A model generated the notes under the pieces. The model was given only the letters and a program-made list of their open reading frames with translations, searched no databases and was not told where the DNA came from. The translations under genes were made by a program, and so were the position numbers. From Spisula solida (Eukaryota; Mollusca; Bivalvia; Venerida; Mactridae), in the NCBI GenBank assembly GCA_947247005.1, contig OX365952.1, positions 44,930,722 to 44,994,721 of the forward strand: DNA of 64,000 nt, given 5' to 3'. Below are positions 11,801 to 26,800 of this stretch, in pieces. Position 1 is the first letter of the stretch; every line of letters starts with the position of its first letter.

Positions 11801-14800
11801 ATGCACGCATTTCACCTGCTTCTGTTCACTTATCAAATCATATATAATAGCTTTGTTCAAAGCAAAGTTTGTCACTACATAACAATTAGTTATTTCGAAT
11901 TTAGTCTGGTAATTATTGCGAAAGTGAAAATGAGAGGTGGGTAGTGTTTTATACAGTGTGTGCTAGTAGAAAGTTCATATCTCTTTATTAATAGGGAAAA
12001 TGTACGTACATGTATATCACTAGAAATCAATATTCATACAATTTTAGGAGTATATTGAAGATCTCATCTTGCATTTAGCATAATGTAATGCTTTCTTATA
12101 CTTTTATATATTGAAACAATGTGCCAATGCGCAAGATACACCACAAGATCAAGACGCTGACGAAGCCATAATTGCCCGTAACGTCGTGCGACGGCACGAC
12201 GTTATGCTTTTTACGTATGTCCGCATTTCATTAAAATTCAATTTTGTCGAAATAATGCGAGATCACCCCCATTTTTTATTATTTGTGCTTATTGTGTAGA
12301 ATTACCGCTTAACCATGATTTGTTTTGTTAGTTGATTGAATCACTTTTTGTTGACCAAATTGCGCCCTGCAGTGAGTAGGGTGTCGCAAATACGCAGTAA
12401 AATACAGGTCAAATTTCGATATAAAACCGTTTTTGTTGCGAAATTGTAAGTCGCAACCGCTATTAATTTTACATATACGTATTCAAAGGATGAAGGACTA
12501 ACAAATAGAGTTTTGAAAATTATTGTAGACCTTAATTTAACAGAAATATACGCTTAAAATGTCAATTTTACGCCCTATGTACATAGCGTCACGTTGCTAG
12601 GAAACTAAGCGATATTTTGAAAAATTAAAAACGACAAAATACGAAGAGTATGTTAAAGCATATTCCTGGCGATTTTCATTAGATTCGGCGAAAAAGTGAT
12701 TTTTTACCGATGACGTCGGAGAAAGGTCCTAAACGTCCTTAAATTAGCACGCGCTGTAGCTGAAAATCTCACGTAAACAGTACAAGTCTAAAGACCGCTA
12801 TCCGTACTGACCAGAATTCTCTGATTAACATTATTCGAATCGTTAAAACTAGCCTTTAATTTTTCATCGTGTCTGTTCGTTAAAAATTGAGTGCCCGAGT
12901 ATTCTGATTGGTCGATAAGCGATTGACATATTGACGACAACAACAACAACAAAGGCTGAAATCAAGGTCATAATTGCGACATAGCCGTGTTTAAGTAGTT
13001 GGATGAACATGTCACTGTGTATTTTATGACTATTATTGGTTGATATCGCGAAAACGGTTCATTCTTCGTTGACATGCTATATATTTCAAGGTGGTTAGAC
13101 TAACTAAGTATAGCAGCACACAATGTTTTTGTAGAAACGACCTTAAACTGATTTACTAAAGGGAAGTTAGTGTGTAGAACGGAACGGTTTAAAAACTCGT
13201 CGCTTCGCGACTCGTATTTTTTACTTCCCCTTACAATATCGAGGGTTCGTATATTTTATTGAATATTTTTTAGATTATAAGTATACACAAGAACATTTTG
13301 GGGCTAAACGGTTTCGTGATTAAAAACAATCTAATTTAATTCCATTCACTTCTTTCGACTCCGCATTTTTTAAACCGGAAATAACTTTTTCTAAAACCAT
13401 TAGTAGCGACTCGAAACTCTGAAGAATCCGTTCGTGCGCTCGTTACTGGTATGGGTATTTGCAATAGCCAGGACAAAGGCGCTGGCTGTTTTTACACACC
13501 CTATTAAAATATTGTACTGTTTGTTTATTTCAGCTGTGTGGAAGATGCGTCAGTACAGTGACGCAGCCAAGTTAAGAAGCGATCCTGATGTCGATTTGCC
13601 GAGCCCAAGGAAGATTAGTAACGTTGTACACGCCACATCTACAGACAAAAGCGACACCAGTGAAGACCATTCATTGGCTTTATTTTATCTGATGCAATTC
13701 GTTTCCCATGATATTGTATTAACGCCTGAAGGTATACTCAACACCATTGCACCTATCAATGTTTTTCCCCAGGGGTTGGCGGCGGGCATACACGGGACTT
13801 TTGACAGAAGGCTGTTCCCGAGAGGTGGGAATTTGACACATAATGGTGCCGAGTCCCGGGGAAATAGACTTTGGCCGAAATTTTGATCCCGGGTGGTATG
13901 TAAAGCATCTCCCAGTGAGGGGATTTTGACAAATTGCCTTGTTCTATGGTGGGAATTTAGACTTTGAAAAAGTAAAAATGTTAAATTCCCCTGGGTCAGC
14001 CCCCCCCCCCCCCCCCCTGGGGGAAAACATTGATAAGTGCATAATTTTTCACACAAGTTCTCCTCTACATGGATAAATGTATGATTTAGTGATCTCATTT
14101 CATGCCGCGTAGTTATCCTTGTCCAAAACGGAAACAACCCAACTAAAATATTGAAGAAGCCTGTGGAATCATGGGATACTCTTTTGTTTAGGAACCGTAG
14201 GCTATATTCTGGTTTCTAATGATTTCACGTGTGACTGGATACTCAATAACGCAATCCATGTCTGATGTTTGAACTGTAATGTATTTGAGTACACCATTGA
14301 ATGCGCTTGTTATTCTTTATTTCAGGTGCCGTTAAAAGTTCATTTAATTGTTGTTACCCAGAGGAAGACATTAGGTAACTATTAATTATAATAATTTAGT
14401 TTACATATCTTTTTTATATATATTTAGCCAAACATTTATATATTTAGCCAATTTAGATGTTTACGAAATAGTACATAATATGTAAGTTATGTTATCGTTG
14501 ATTAAAACATAATTATCCACGACTTTGGGGTAATAGTATTAATTCAATGTTCGATCCGGACAATTGAGTGTATATGTTTATTGTTTAATGCCCCGATAAA
14601 GCTAAGTTATATATTGATTATTTCGATTCTAACATCACAAATGCTTCGTATGCGTTCTAATTTTAAACCTGCCAACGCAGTTTATCTAGATATTGTTCCA
14701 ATCTTCTTTACTAGAAGTTTTCCAACATGTTGCCCCTTTCTGCTCCCCTAGTTTCGCATTTAAACTTAAAAACTACTATTTAATTATACTGGTAACTAGA

Positions 14801-17800
14801 AAATGGTGCTATAGTACAAACACACTGGTTACTAGATAAGCTAGGAACATGAAGATCAGTCAACTTAAGCTTATTTACCTCTTACTTTAAGCAACATACA
14901 GGTATGTCAATGTTATACAAAACAGTAAAACCTCGATAAGACGAGCATCGATATGACGAGCATCCGGCCTATGTCGAGTACATTTCAAAGTCCCGGCGAA
15001 TTTACCTTTAATTTAATTTATCCCTTTAAGACGAGTATCATTATTACGAGCATTTGGCTTGTCTCGGTGTGTCATCAAGATAGCGAGGTTTTAATGTATG
15101 TATAGCATTCAAGTAAGTCAATGTTTAGTAATATATTCGTATACTTTCAGCAATTTCTGTCTCGTACTCAATATCACATCAGAAGATGCGGATGAAACCT
15201 TCCCGGACGGTTATTGTATGGAACTGAGACGTTCCGACACCTTCATTGCCTGTGACGGGTGTAAGTCTTAACACAGACCATTAAAATAAAGAGACATTAA
15301 TCGAGCTATAATCACCGATATAGAGATCGTCGTGATTAGGGTCGTTACCTTGGGCGGTACGAACGCGAGATATTTGTCGTTTACGATAAATATATATATA
15401 CTGTTAAAGGCGTTGTAATTATTTAATTATTATATTCCTCTATTCTTATATTGACCGCAAGTATTGTCTTTAATTATAAAGACATGGTTCCATTCAAGTC
15501 TCTAGTCTTACTTTATATTTCCCGTACTGTTTAGTATAACTACTGTAATGTACGATCCGATATTTAGTATTATTCACAGGTACAAGGTACACAAGAATTA
15601 TCGGAAACTCTAACTCACTTGCATCAATTGTGTTGCGTCGGTGTTATAATATACATTTTAGTTAGTTCAGTGAATATAAAGATCGGATACAGGGTTTAGA
15701 CCAACGGTTTCGGACTTTCCATATCGATGCTTGCTAGAGGATCAAATGCAACAATTTTTAATTAAAGTTAATTAATGAAAACTAATATAAACATATGGTA
15801 TATACATGTATGATTATGTTTGTGTTAGTCTTCCGAGAAATATTATATAATGTTTATTGTTATAGTGCGCCCTTGATAATGTAAAAGGTGGGACAATATG
15901 GTATATTCCACAAAGGTGGATTACAATGATGTGCACAATTATCAGTGATGTTCTAAGTACAATACTGACCTTACCTGTTTATTACAGTGATTTGTTTCAC
16001 CAATGTTGCCACAGTTAACCAATCCGATTAATGTTTGTAAATATCACATTATCCTGGGCGGACTATAGAATCCAAACTTGCTTTTATTATAATTGTTTTT
16101 CTTTTTCGGTTACAGCTTCAAACGTTCAGAATCAATATAACAGCATTACTGCTTATATTGACGCGAGCATGGTGTATGGTTCCAGTACTGACGAGGCAGA
16201 CAATCTCAGGACTAATATTGGAGGTACCAAAACATTTCATGCATGCCTAAATAAGTTCATTGCTATCTTGATAATTCTATCACACGCCAGTACATTCTCA
16301 TTGTTTTTCAATATAGTAAATGTATTAATTAACATCAGTATTCCGTGCATGTATATATACTTAATAAACTATACTGTCCTCTGTAGCTCAGTGGTAAGCG
16401 CGCTTGCCGTCTAATCTGGCGACGCGGGTTCTAATCCGGGTGGAAGCACACATATGACCGCCATGTTTCAGCAGAACGCTGACTCGCAAATAAAGGCTAT
16501 GCTCGGATTGACATGATATGAAAAAATCTGATAAAGCTGATATATAATCGTATTATGCATCATGTCTTTCACTACAATAAACACGAGCCAGCGCAGTGCA
16601 ATTTATATTTCGGAATTTTTGGACTGCGGTACATACAGTTAATACAGCTGAAACAACAAACATACATTTGGTATGATTTCGAATCAGATAAAACGTTGAA
16701 ATCCATATTTTCAAGGTTTGCTGAAAGAGTCCAATGAGGCATTTCCACCACAAGCGAACGATACGGATGTTGAAGATCTCCCATGTGAAGTAGAATTTCC
16801 CTATTTTTGCATGGCAGTCGGTAAGTTGTTCAATTCTATAGCCAAACAAATAACGGCCCTGCTTCTTCTGATATCAGTATTCGTCGTTAATGTATCGCCG
16901 TGCTTGAGATATGTCGAGTAACAGTCATCGTAACAACACCTTTAGATAACCTACAGTACCCTGACCAGTATTATTCATGTCAATGACATAAAAGGCTCGC
17001 TTAATAACCTGTGATTTCTAGACTCGACTCGCTTAAGAAATGTTTAAGAAATGCTGATCTCAAAGACAACTCATGACGGATCCTATATTTCTCATGAGTG
17101 TGAACACACACTAACCATGTAAGATAAAACACATTTTTACAAAAAAAAAACAGTTTTTTTCACTTTTTGATACGAGTATTTAATTTGAAACTTATATTTT
17201 CTTAAGAAAGTTATCTTGCAGACTTGGAAAGTAAAATTGTTTTCTGACATGATTAGTATTTGCTTACATTGTTATACACTGATAGTTCAACAAACTACAT
17301 TCAATTGCTGGAGTAAAACGACTTTAAATATCTGTAGTAATCTAGTGTCCTTAAAAATTGCTTTGTGTCCGGTTACTAAACTTCTTGTTTAAAGTTATAA
17401 GTACTAAACTTTTATGCCCACCTGAACTTGTTTTGTTTCCATTTATTTAGTAGTAATCCCTTTTGGAATCATATTGGCTAAAGCTTCCGTAATTAGAATC
17501 ATTTGAAATGAAAAATGCAATTTAATATCCACGTTATGCCATGTGATATTGCGACATATAGAGATATATTCGGCTTAGTTCGGCTTTACCTGAACACATC
17601 GGTCGAATATGTTGTTGATCTATTGCTAATGAATTGTATCTATTGCAGGCGATACTCGTGGTATGGTTCACCCAGGCCTTTCAACACTTCATACAATCTT
17701 TGTACGTGAACACAACAGAATAGCCAAGGTTATGGCTGCCGCAAACACTGACTGGTCTGACGATAAGGTTTTTATGGAAACACGGATGATTCTGATGGCA

Positions 17801-20800
17801 GTAATACAATACATCACTTACAAGTACGGCACATTGTGTACCGTATTAAGTTGTATATGATATAAGTCTGGCGCAAATGTTATGCTTATATGCTGGTGAT
17901 GTGTTTATTTGTACGACCTTTGTATGTACATTGTCAAAAAGAGATATATAAATCAACACAAAGCACCGTAATGCACTCAATGTGTACTTCAAATGCATTA
18001 TATGCGTACTTTGGGTCGTCATTCATGAAGCTAAATCATTGAAAAGACTTGCGAACGTGTTCTATGTACATTGGATGACAAACGTTTGCCATCATCTTTA
18101 TGAATCAAGGTCACAATTATCACATGTATACGACCTAGTCTAAGTGTGATACTATGTCATAAAGGGTCTAAATCTGGTCAGACGTTTGGTGTTAATTCAA
18201 CCTATCCGGTGTTTGACGTAAGTCCTTTTGGGTCAATATTATGTCAATATTTAGGTCACAGCTTGTCAGTTCATAGCAAAACTCTGTGTATGCAAATAGA
18301 CTGTAATTTCAACTGGGTCTCCCCAAAAAATACAATTGAAGATAAACCTTGTGCATCGTGTAGAAGTTTTAGCATGGCCGTTGCACGAAACGTGTTAAGC
18401 AGGTACATTAAGTGTGTTTTTGTATTACACGAAACGTATTAAGCAATGTACATGTAGCGTGTTTTGTGTGTTTTAGTGAGATGTTACCTGAAGTACTGGA
18501 CTCAAGCTATATAACCGACTACAACCTTAGTTTGGATACATACGGCGGATACAGTACGTCTACGGATGCCTCTATAATCCAAGCATTCTCCATTGCTTTC
18601 AGGTTTGTAAATATATATACAGCCTTAACCCTCCAAGTGACACGGGCCTAATTTTGGCCTGTTTTGTATTTGTAATACTACGTTGAGACCACGGGCCTAT
18701 TTTGGGTCTATTTGTATGCACTTCAGGAACCTGGCAATATTACATCTGAACATCGTTAAGGGTTAAACATAATTTGGGTTATATCAACTATAGAAAGTTT
18801 TATTATATGTAATAGCATATAGTAGAAACTGTATCCATACATGCATGTAACCTTTTCAAACACAATATCAAATAAGGATTAAACGATAAAAAAGAATCTG
18901 ACAGGGAAGGCAGCACTCAACTGAAACATCCGATCACAGAAAACGTAAAATCAACACAGAACACAATAAACCGTTGACCACTTTCAACTTTTGTGTTCCA
19001 CCTAATGACTATAAGTATTATGGTTCAACTGCATTTCTCCTTTCCTTCCTTTGTCTTGTATTGTACCATTACATGTCTCCAGTAAATCTACAAATCTATG
19101 AAAAATATATAATCGGTGTGTGCCGCCTTGGGCCTCACTTTGTCATTATGTATATTGTGCAGAGAGATTTCAATAAATTAGTCAGTTCGTTATGCGCTTG
19201 TTTGATCATACTTTAATACTTCAGTAATGTCAAGTTTTTTGTTGTATTGCCTAGCACTTTTAACACGTCATCCGTCAATATCCGTGTTTATCTGTTGTCT
19301 AATCAAAGTTGTTATTTTAACTAATAGAAACATCCTTACGATACAATAACAAAACCACACAGGGATTAATTAGTGACAGGTCAATAATGCTCGACTATAG
19401 CTAAATGTCTAGGTTATGCATGTTATTGTACTTTTACCAGATAGTTTATATAGTAAATCCGTCCATTTAATCTACCAAGGTCAAACATTTAGCTAGATAT
19501 ATATATATACATGTGATCTTACATTGCTGTTTTATTGTTATGTTAAAGGTATCACCACTTGATGCCAAGTACCTTCCACAAAGCATCCTGCCCAAGTGGT
19601 GTATGCAGTAACACATACACTACAGATCAGTCTGATGTCTACGAGAACCCACATCACATTTTGGACGAGTCTTACAGCGGCGTCGATGGAGTTGCTCTAG
19701 GTTTAACTTCCAACAAATGCCCATTTACCAGCGGGTAAGAAATATATAATTACGTCTAGCCCCTCAATATGTAATTAAATTACATCATAATCATTGTGAA
19801 AACAATATGGGTGTTACTTAATTGTAGGTGATTTATATTAAATTCCCGAAGAAGAGCACGAGCTCGACAATTTGAACGAATTGGGTCAAGGTTACCGTTA
19901 CTATAAATAGAAACATCATTTCCGCTTACTAGCTGAACTTAGACTACAGGTGTCATATTTTGGAAGCTTTATTGTATAAAGCCAACATTTGCTATTGCAA
20001 GTTGGGCCGGTGGGTTCAAGGTCAAGTTCGCTGGTACTAAAAAAGGAATAAGATTGAAATGAGTCGGTGTGAAATATTATGACGAGATTTGTTGTGAAGG
20101 TTATTAAGCTTGTGTGAAGACGACACTTGGAATTGATAGTACATGGGGCTTGTGGGGTCAAGGTTATCGTAATTATTTAAAATAGAAAACAGTGATCACA
20201 CAATAGTTTTTGGTAGAAATGAGATAGCACGATTAAACTTGCTGCGTATTTAGCTAATGTGAACACTATACTTGCTATTAAAAGTGGGACTGATTATGTC
20301 AAGAGTACTAGATGTAGGTAGCTTTTTGGAAGACAACTGGATTGAAAGTAGGGCTGTTTAGGTCAAGGACGCCTTTACTGGCTGATATGAAAACCTGTAC
20401 TAACACTCAGCACTCAGCACTCAGCACTCAGCACTCAGCACTCAGCACTCAACACTCAAATATTGAAAATGTAATATAATAGCTGTTATTATACCCCCGC
20501 AAACAAAGTTTGAAGGGGGTATACTGGAGTCACCATGTCTGTCGGTCGGTCGGGCGGGCGGTCGGTCGGTCTGTTAGCAAAGTCGTGTCCGCTCTGTAAC
20601 TTTGTCATTTCTTACTTGATTTTAAAATTGCTTGGTACAAATGTTCACCACATCAAGACGATGTGTCATGCGCAAGACCCATGTCCCTAGCTCAAAGGTC
20701 AAGGTCACACTTAGAGGTCAAATATTAAAAGGCTCAAATAGGCATGTGAATTGTGTCCGCTCTGTAACTATGTCATTTCATATTGGATATTTATATTACT

Positions 20801-23800
20801 TGGTACAAATGTTCACCACATATAGAGGGAGTGTCATGCACAAGACCCAGGGCTGGTATTCACAAAGCATCTTAAGTGAAAACTTAAATATTTTGACTTA
20901 AGTCAATAATTTGTGCAGCTCATATGGCCTGCAATTTGAAAAATAATCATTTTTTTCTTAGTGATTATAGTAGCTGTTTTCAGATTGCTTCAAAACTGTG
21001 TAAAATATTAAGTCTATTGCTTAGAAACTTTAGAAAAAATTAAGATCCTTAGTGAATACCAGCCCAGGTCTCTACATCAAAGGTCAAGGTCACACTTGGA
21101 GGTCAAAGGCTAAAAGGCACAAAATCTTGTCCGCTCTGTAACTTCGTCATTTCTTGTTGGATATTTATAATACTTGATACAAATGCTCACCACATTAAGA
21201 AGGTGTGTCATGCCCAAGATCCAGATCCCTAGCCCAAAGGTTAAAGGGTACAAATAGGCATGTGATTCATGTCCACTCAGTAACTTTGCCATTTCTTATT
21301 GGATATTTATGATATCAAATGTTTACCACATTAAGACGATGTATCGTGTGCAAAACCTCACATTTAGAGGTCAAAGGTTTTTATGGACATGCAAGTCGTG
21401 TCCGTTCTGTAACTTTGTCGTTTCTTAGTGGATTTTAAAAGTGCTTGGTACAAATGTTTACCACATCAATCAAGTTCTTCTATATCTTTTGTTTTATTCT
21501 TTTGTTTTTCAATTTTGTTTTTCATTTTTGTTTTTGTTTTTGCGGAATACCTACGTCCCTCTAAGCTCAAATGTCAAATGTTATATAGTTAGGCATGTCC
21601 TGTTTCTTACTGGATTTTAAAAGATGAAAGTAACTATAACTCTAAATAATATTCATGTGTCAAGCAGTGCTGCGGGGTATGATTCATCACTCCAGTGATA
21701 GTTCTAGCTTGTCCTAGATTGCAAATTAAGATGAGGAAAATGTATAAGATAGTTACTGAGTGTTGAAAATAACATTTGATACATTTTCTTTGTCATTGAG
21801 TACTATTTATGATGTGTAAATGTAATTGTTGAATCTGAGTGCCACACTCAGCACTTACAAATATACTAAATTACACTAGGAAGTTAGCCAAAAACAATAG
21901 TTAGTACCAATTTAACATTATTACAACTTCTTGCTCTAAAATAATGCTGCTATGAACCTCAAAAAGAATAAATTTCAATATTTGAGTGTTGAGTGCTGAG
22001 TGTAAATATTGGTTGTAATTCCGGGCCCAGGTCTTAGTGTAATATCTGTGTTACATTTGTTTATTATTGTCACTTTATTCCTTCAGTCGTGTGAATGATG
22101 CTGCCAGGAACAAACTATTCTTCAGTGATGATGAAACATTTGATATTGCTTCGATCAACATTGTACGAGGTCGAGAATGGGGTACCCCAGCTTATATACA
22201 TTTCCGGGAATTGTGTGATGGCGTCACTGTAACAGACTGGTCTGACCTACTGACCACACATACACAGGATGAAATTGATCTTCTATCATCTGTATACGAG
22301 TAAGTCATTTGAGTATTTTTCCGTTGTAAAAAGATAATATTAAGTCGGACAGGGAAGGCAGCACTTAACAGAACCAGCCGAGCACAGAAAATATAAAAGC
22401 ATACAAGGCACAATGCCCATGCCCAGCTCACAACCAAACGAGAAAATGATCCACCCAAGTCACAGGCTCCAATTCCACGAAAACACTAAGTTATTGCTCA
22501 GCTGAGACTGTTATTTTGAATTTATTACATGACTACAATTATAGTAATATTATTGTGATGTAGATTGCAACCAGAAACTCTGTCTTTATTGCCAAATAAT
22601 GATATAGTAGATGATGTTTGTATGAAATGCTGATGGACATCTAACTGTAATGAACAATTAAGAACTTCGTACTTGAGCTTGTTATAACAGGCCCAACTTT
22701 GTACATTAGGGTACTGTTTTATCAAAGGACTTACGGAAAACGTAAACTTACGATCAAATTTTAATTCTTTATAATTTGTTTACAATTATAAAGTGTGGTA
22801 AATGGAGCTGCCATACTAATACTGATTCAGTTAATAAACTCCTACAAACCATATCAATCACCAATTTGCAGTTGTTAAATAATTATAAAGAATTTAAATT
22901 TGAGCGTAACTTTAAGATTTTCGTAAGTGCTTTGATAAAACAGTACCTAGATGTCTATAACTATAAAGCACTACTTTCTGTAAAAATCGGACTTATTTTG
23001 TATTGCTTTAATAAATTGGCGTCTAACTGTGATGAAACAAAATATACAAGTATACATGAAAGTTATTTAACCAACAAAATATGTTTTTATATAGCAGTCT
23101 CAGCTGAGCAATAACTTGAGTTTTGGAATTGGGCTCTGCTGTAACAAAGGTTTTCCAATAGCAAATAAATTATAAGCACAATCATCACACGGTACCTGAT
23201 GCGACACCATATTGTTTATCTCCGCGTATTTCCACATTGAAGTTTCCTCTGTATACCGTTCTGAATGTTTTAGTTTCTTGTAGAAGTATATACAGTATCA
23301 GTACCAGTGACTGTTTATGTTTTAAAAACACCATTTATCGGAAAGTTTTCGATGCGTTTACCCAAATACGAAAACAAACTGAAAATGTAAAAACAGTATA
23401 TTAAGTCAGACAGGGAAGGCAGCACTCAACTTAACCAGCCGAGCACAGAAAACATTAAAAACACACATAGCACAATGCCCAACTAAACAAGCGCAGATCC
23501 GCCCAAGTCCAAGCTGTCGAAAAGTATAATAAATTATAACTAGCTGAATGACCCAGTAGAAAAGATACAGCAACTAAAAGGCGGAATGCCTACGCTGAAT
23601 GACCAAGTAACAACAGTAAAACTGCTGAACTACATAGTTTTAGCAGCCTACAGTCTAAAAGTTAAGTAACAGTATTAAAACGTAGAAAGGCCTGATTTCA
23701 GCAACAAAAAATCTGAAAACCTTAAAACGTAAAAGTTATCTTTAGTTTCAGTTTATTCTATTAAACAATGACAAATGACTAGCCAGGTTTGCATACACAA

Positions 23801-26800
23801 ATCTAAGAGCGTTGGATAGAAAATAACCAAACAATACAACGTTATAACAGAAAAAGAACAACTCTTTTGAACGTTCTAGAGCGACGATGATCAATATATC
23901 TCAACATGGGATCAGAGAATTTATCCAGTAAATCTCTCAGAACGTTCTAAAACATGTAATATGTACATAAATTATGTATCTCGTAAACGTTATAAGAGAA
24001 ATTGATCTAACCACTCGGGACGTCTTAAAAGAAATTGAACACAAGTAGTCAAATTCATTACTTAGGGCCAGTTACACCAAACGTTTTTACAAAACCCAAA
24101 ACAACGTCGTAATCATATAATAATAATAACCTCATTTTCTGATGATATACCCATTAAGCCTAGGGCTTATCTCCTTTGTGGTCATCTAACAAAACAAGCA
24201 TAAATATATACAAACATACAAAAGCATCAATAAAACGGCAGACAATACAAAAAAGTATATTCTGATATTTAAAATGGTGTGTTAAAAGATAGAAATTCGC
24301 CTGACATAACGAGTGTTTTGAATTTGTCTTTGTTAGATTTGCAGATAAGTATGGTTTTAATATGTAAACACTTTCTCCGACGTTGTGTTTTTAACTTGAC
24401 TGGCCAAAGTACTGGTCTTGCTTGAACGCGACACTGCGGGCAGATGAAATATACATTACCATGATTACGATCGCATTTAGTTTATACACACCCAATCCGT
24501 ACTAATTCCATCTAAAGCCTGTTTTATACCTAGCTTTACGCTGGTTCCAATGCGTCTATATCTGGTCTAGCTAGTTCATTACTCGACCAAACCGTTCGTA
24601 GGCAGTTAAACGCGTTCTTACCACGTCCTCGGTCCGTTCCTACTACAAACAGTTGTTTTACCAGCAACTTCCTCAATGTCAACCAGCACCTGTCCAACTC
24701 GAGCCCATTCAGAAAACAATTAAGCCAAAGGGTATTCTTATCCTGTCATCAAGTTTGAAGGTCACGATAATGGGATACCGGTACGCACTGCTATGCATGA
24801 AACCATGCTGTCATGTGACGCTCAACCGCACTACGTGGTAAAATTTCGAAGTACGACCGAAGTACGGCAGCTCCGTTCGCAGCTTGTTAAACTCATTTAA
24901 GTACGTTCATCTTGGTTTTTTTTCACGTCGCCTAATTGCAGACCTGTAGTGCGATACTACAATACCATCTCCATTTGCATACAGTGTAAAACCATTATTA
25001 CATTTTTAGTAGTTTTGTCAGATTGGGGTATTTGAACGAACAATAAAAGACAACGTTAAAACGTTCTAAAATAATAAGTTGTTTATTACGCACAGTACAA
25101 AAGCTAGGATACTAAATGCTGCAAAACAACGGTGTTAACCCGTTTAAAACAAACGAATGAACCAACTTGCAACTCTGGGTTTTCGATATCATTTCAGTGT
25201 CGTCGATGACGTTGATCTTTGGACAGGATTGGTCACGGAAACCAAGGTCGGAACCTCCCTCAGCGGTCCAACACAGTCGTGCTTGGTAGCAATGCAGTTC
25301 GATCGTTTAAGGCATGGTGATAGATTCTGGTTTGAAAACGGATTCTTTAGTGATGGTAAGTTTTCGCCAATCGGACTTCTGTTACCACATGTATCCTGCA
25401 ATGCTGACAATTTGTAATCAGCTAGATTAGCGTATACTAATGTATTTATCTTAGGTCGATTGTGCAACAAGTTCGTCCTACAAATTTCATTCATAATCAC
25501 TCTGGACACCAAGCCCCGATCTACCTAAGCATCTCAATCTGAACTCACATTGAGATTTTGCTAAATTCAAAGTCGGAATTAGAGATAAATCTGAAGCTCC
25601 AGCTCTTGAAATATTTACTGAAATAAAGTCAGCATAATATTTCTGTTTAGGGTTGCTACTTTTTAGTCCAGCCTCGCATGGATATTAACATAAAGACATA
25701 TGCCAATAGTTGAGATGTGTTCCTGCTCAGTTTTAGATACTTAGAGAGATCGGGACCAGGAATCAGTATCCATAAAGTATGAGAGGGAAGCCAATTTTCA
25801 CTAACTCTGGGCGTCTAGTAAGGCAAATACTGTCTGGTACTATTTTTATTTCGTTATTGATACATCAAACACCCGAATGGGACGTTCTACCACTTGACTG
25901 TCGATGTGTTTGATGTAAATGGGCTAGCTTTTTTAGTTATTAGTGTTGCTTTTTGCTGTGTTATAATGGTCAGTGTTGATTTTATGTTTTCTGTGCTCAG
26001 CTGTTTCAGTTGAGTGCTGACTTCCATGTCCGATGTTTTAATATCAGTTCAAGAATTACATTGATGGTGTCGTGATAAGTCTGAAATAGAGGATTGAGCG
26101 AGGCTGAACATACTGCAAGCGACTCGACACGAGGACGAAACTCGGTAAAGTAGTTTGTGGTGCCAGAGCATTTTAAAAAAGTATTTGATATTTGTAATTG
26201 CGTCACCGTATGGTAAATAAATGTATATTCCATATGTTATTTCAGCTCAAGTTGCAGAGATAAAGAAAGCTTCATTGGCCAGAATATTCTGTGACAACCT
26301 GAATGTGGATTATATGCGCAGTGACGTGCTCGACTCTTCCTCTAACATGTAAGAACCGAACTTTTAACGTCTTATTACATTCACTATTGGGGTTAGCTCA
26401 AAGTTACCATTCTATCGGATATATAGTCCAGAGAATTTGGGACATTCCACAACCTTCTATTAGCATAATTTAACAGCTGATATATTGTCTATAATTATAA
26501 ACCTGGTTGTATGCTTTATAAGTGGGGAGAATCACGAAGACGTTCGATTTATAATACAAACACAGATCTTAAATACCTATACAGCACGATTTGCTTGTGG
26601 AAATGTATATATTATATTAAACACAGGAACCTTGTAATATGATCGTGCATAAAGGTCAGGATCAGATCAAACCATCCGTGCTATGTAACATTTAATAACC
26701 CATGTTTATGAATAATAACTGTTTAGAGCATTGCGATTCGTTGGGCATCATGGTCGATGGTTCTTGTTTTTTTAAAGGGTGTCACTTTGGTATTGAGATA

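Noticed and set aside
13685..14137. 150-residue minus-strand protein
   Set aside because: It is the antisense shadow of exon 5 and of the poly-C MITE in intron 5.
16377..16450. Functional tRNA gene
   Set aside because: It has A- and B-box-like parts, but the B box is GGGTTCTAATCC and the stems do not pair cleanly; the body after it is shared with another SINE copy at 51438.
18146..18442. Extra peroxidase exon between exons 10 and 11
   Set aside because: No family motif is present, and exons 10 and 11 already join in phase with the family order (ITYK then NEMLPEVLD).
22776..23114. 112-residue protein in intron 13
   Set aside because: It is one arm of a foldback element; the other arm is its reverse complement.
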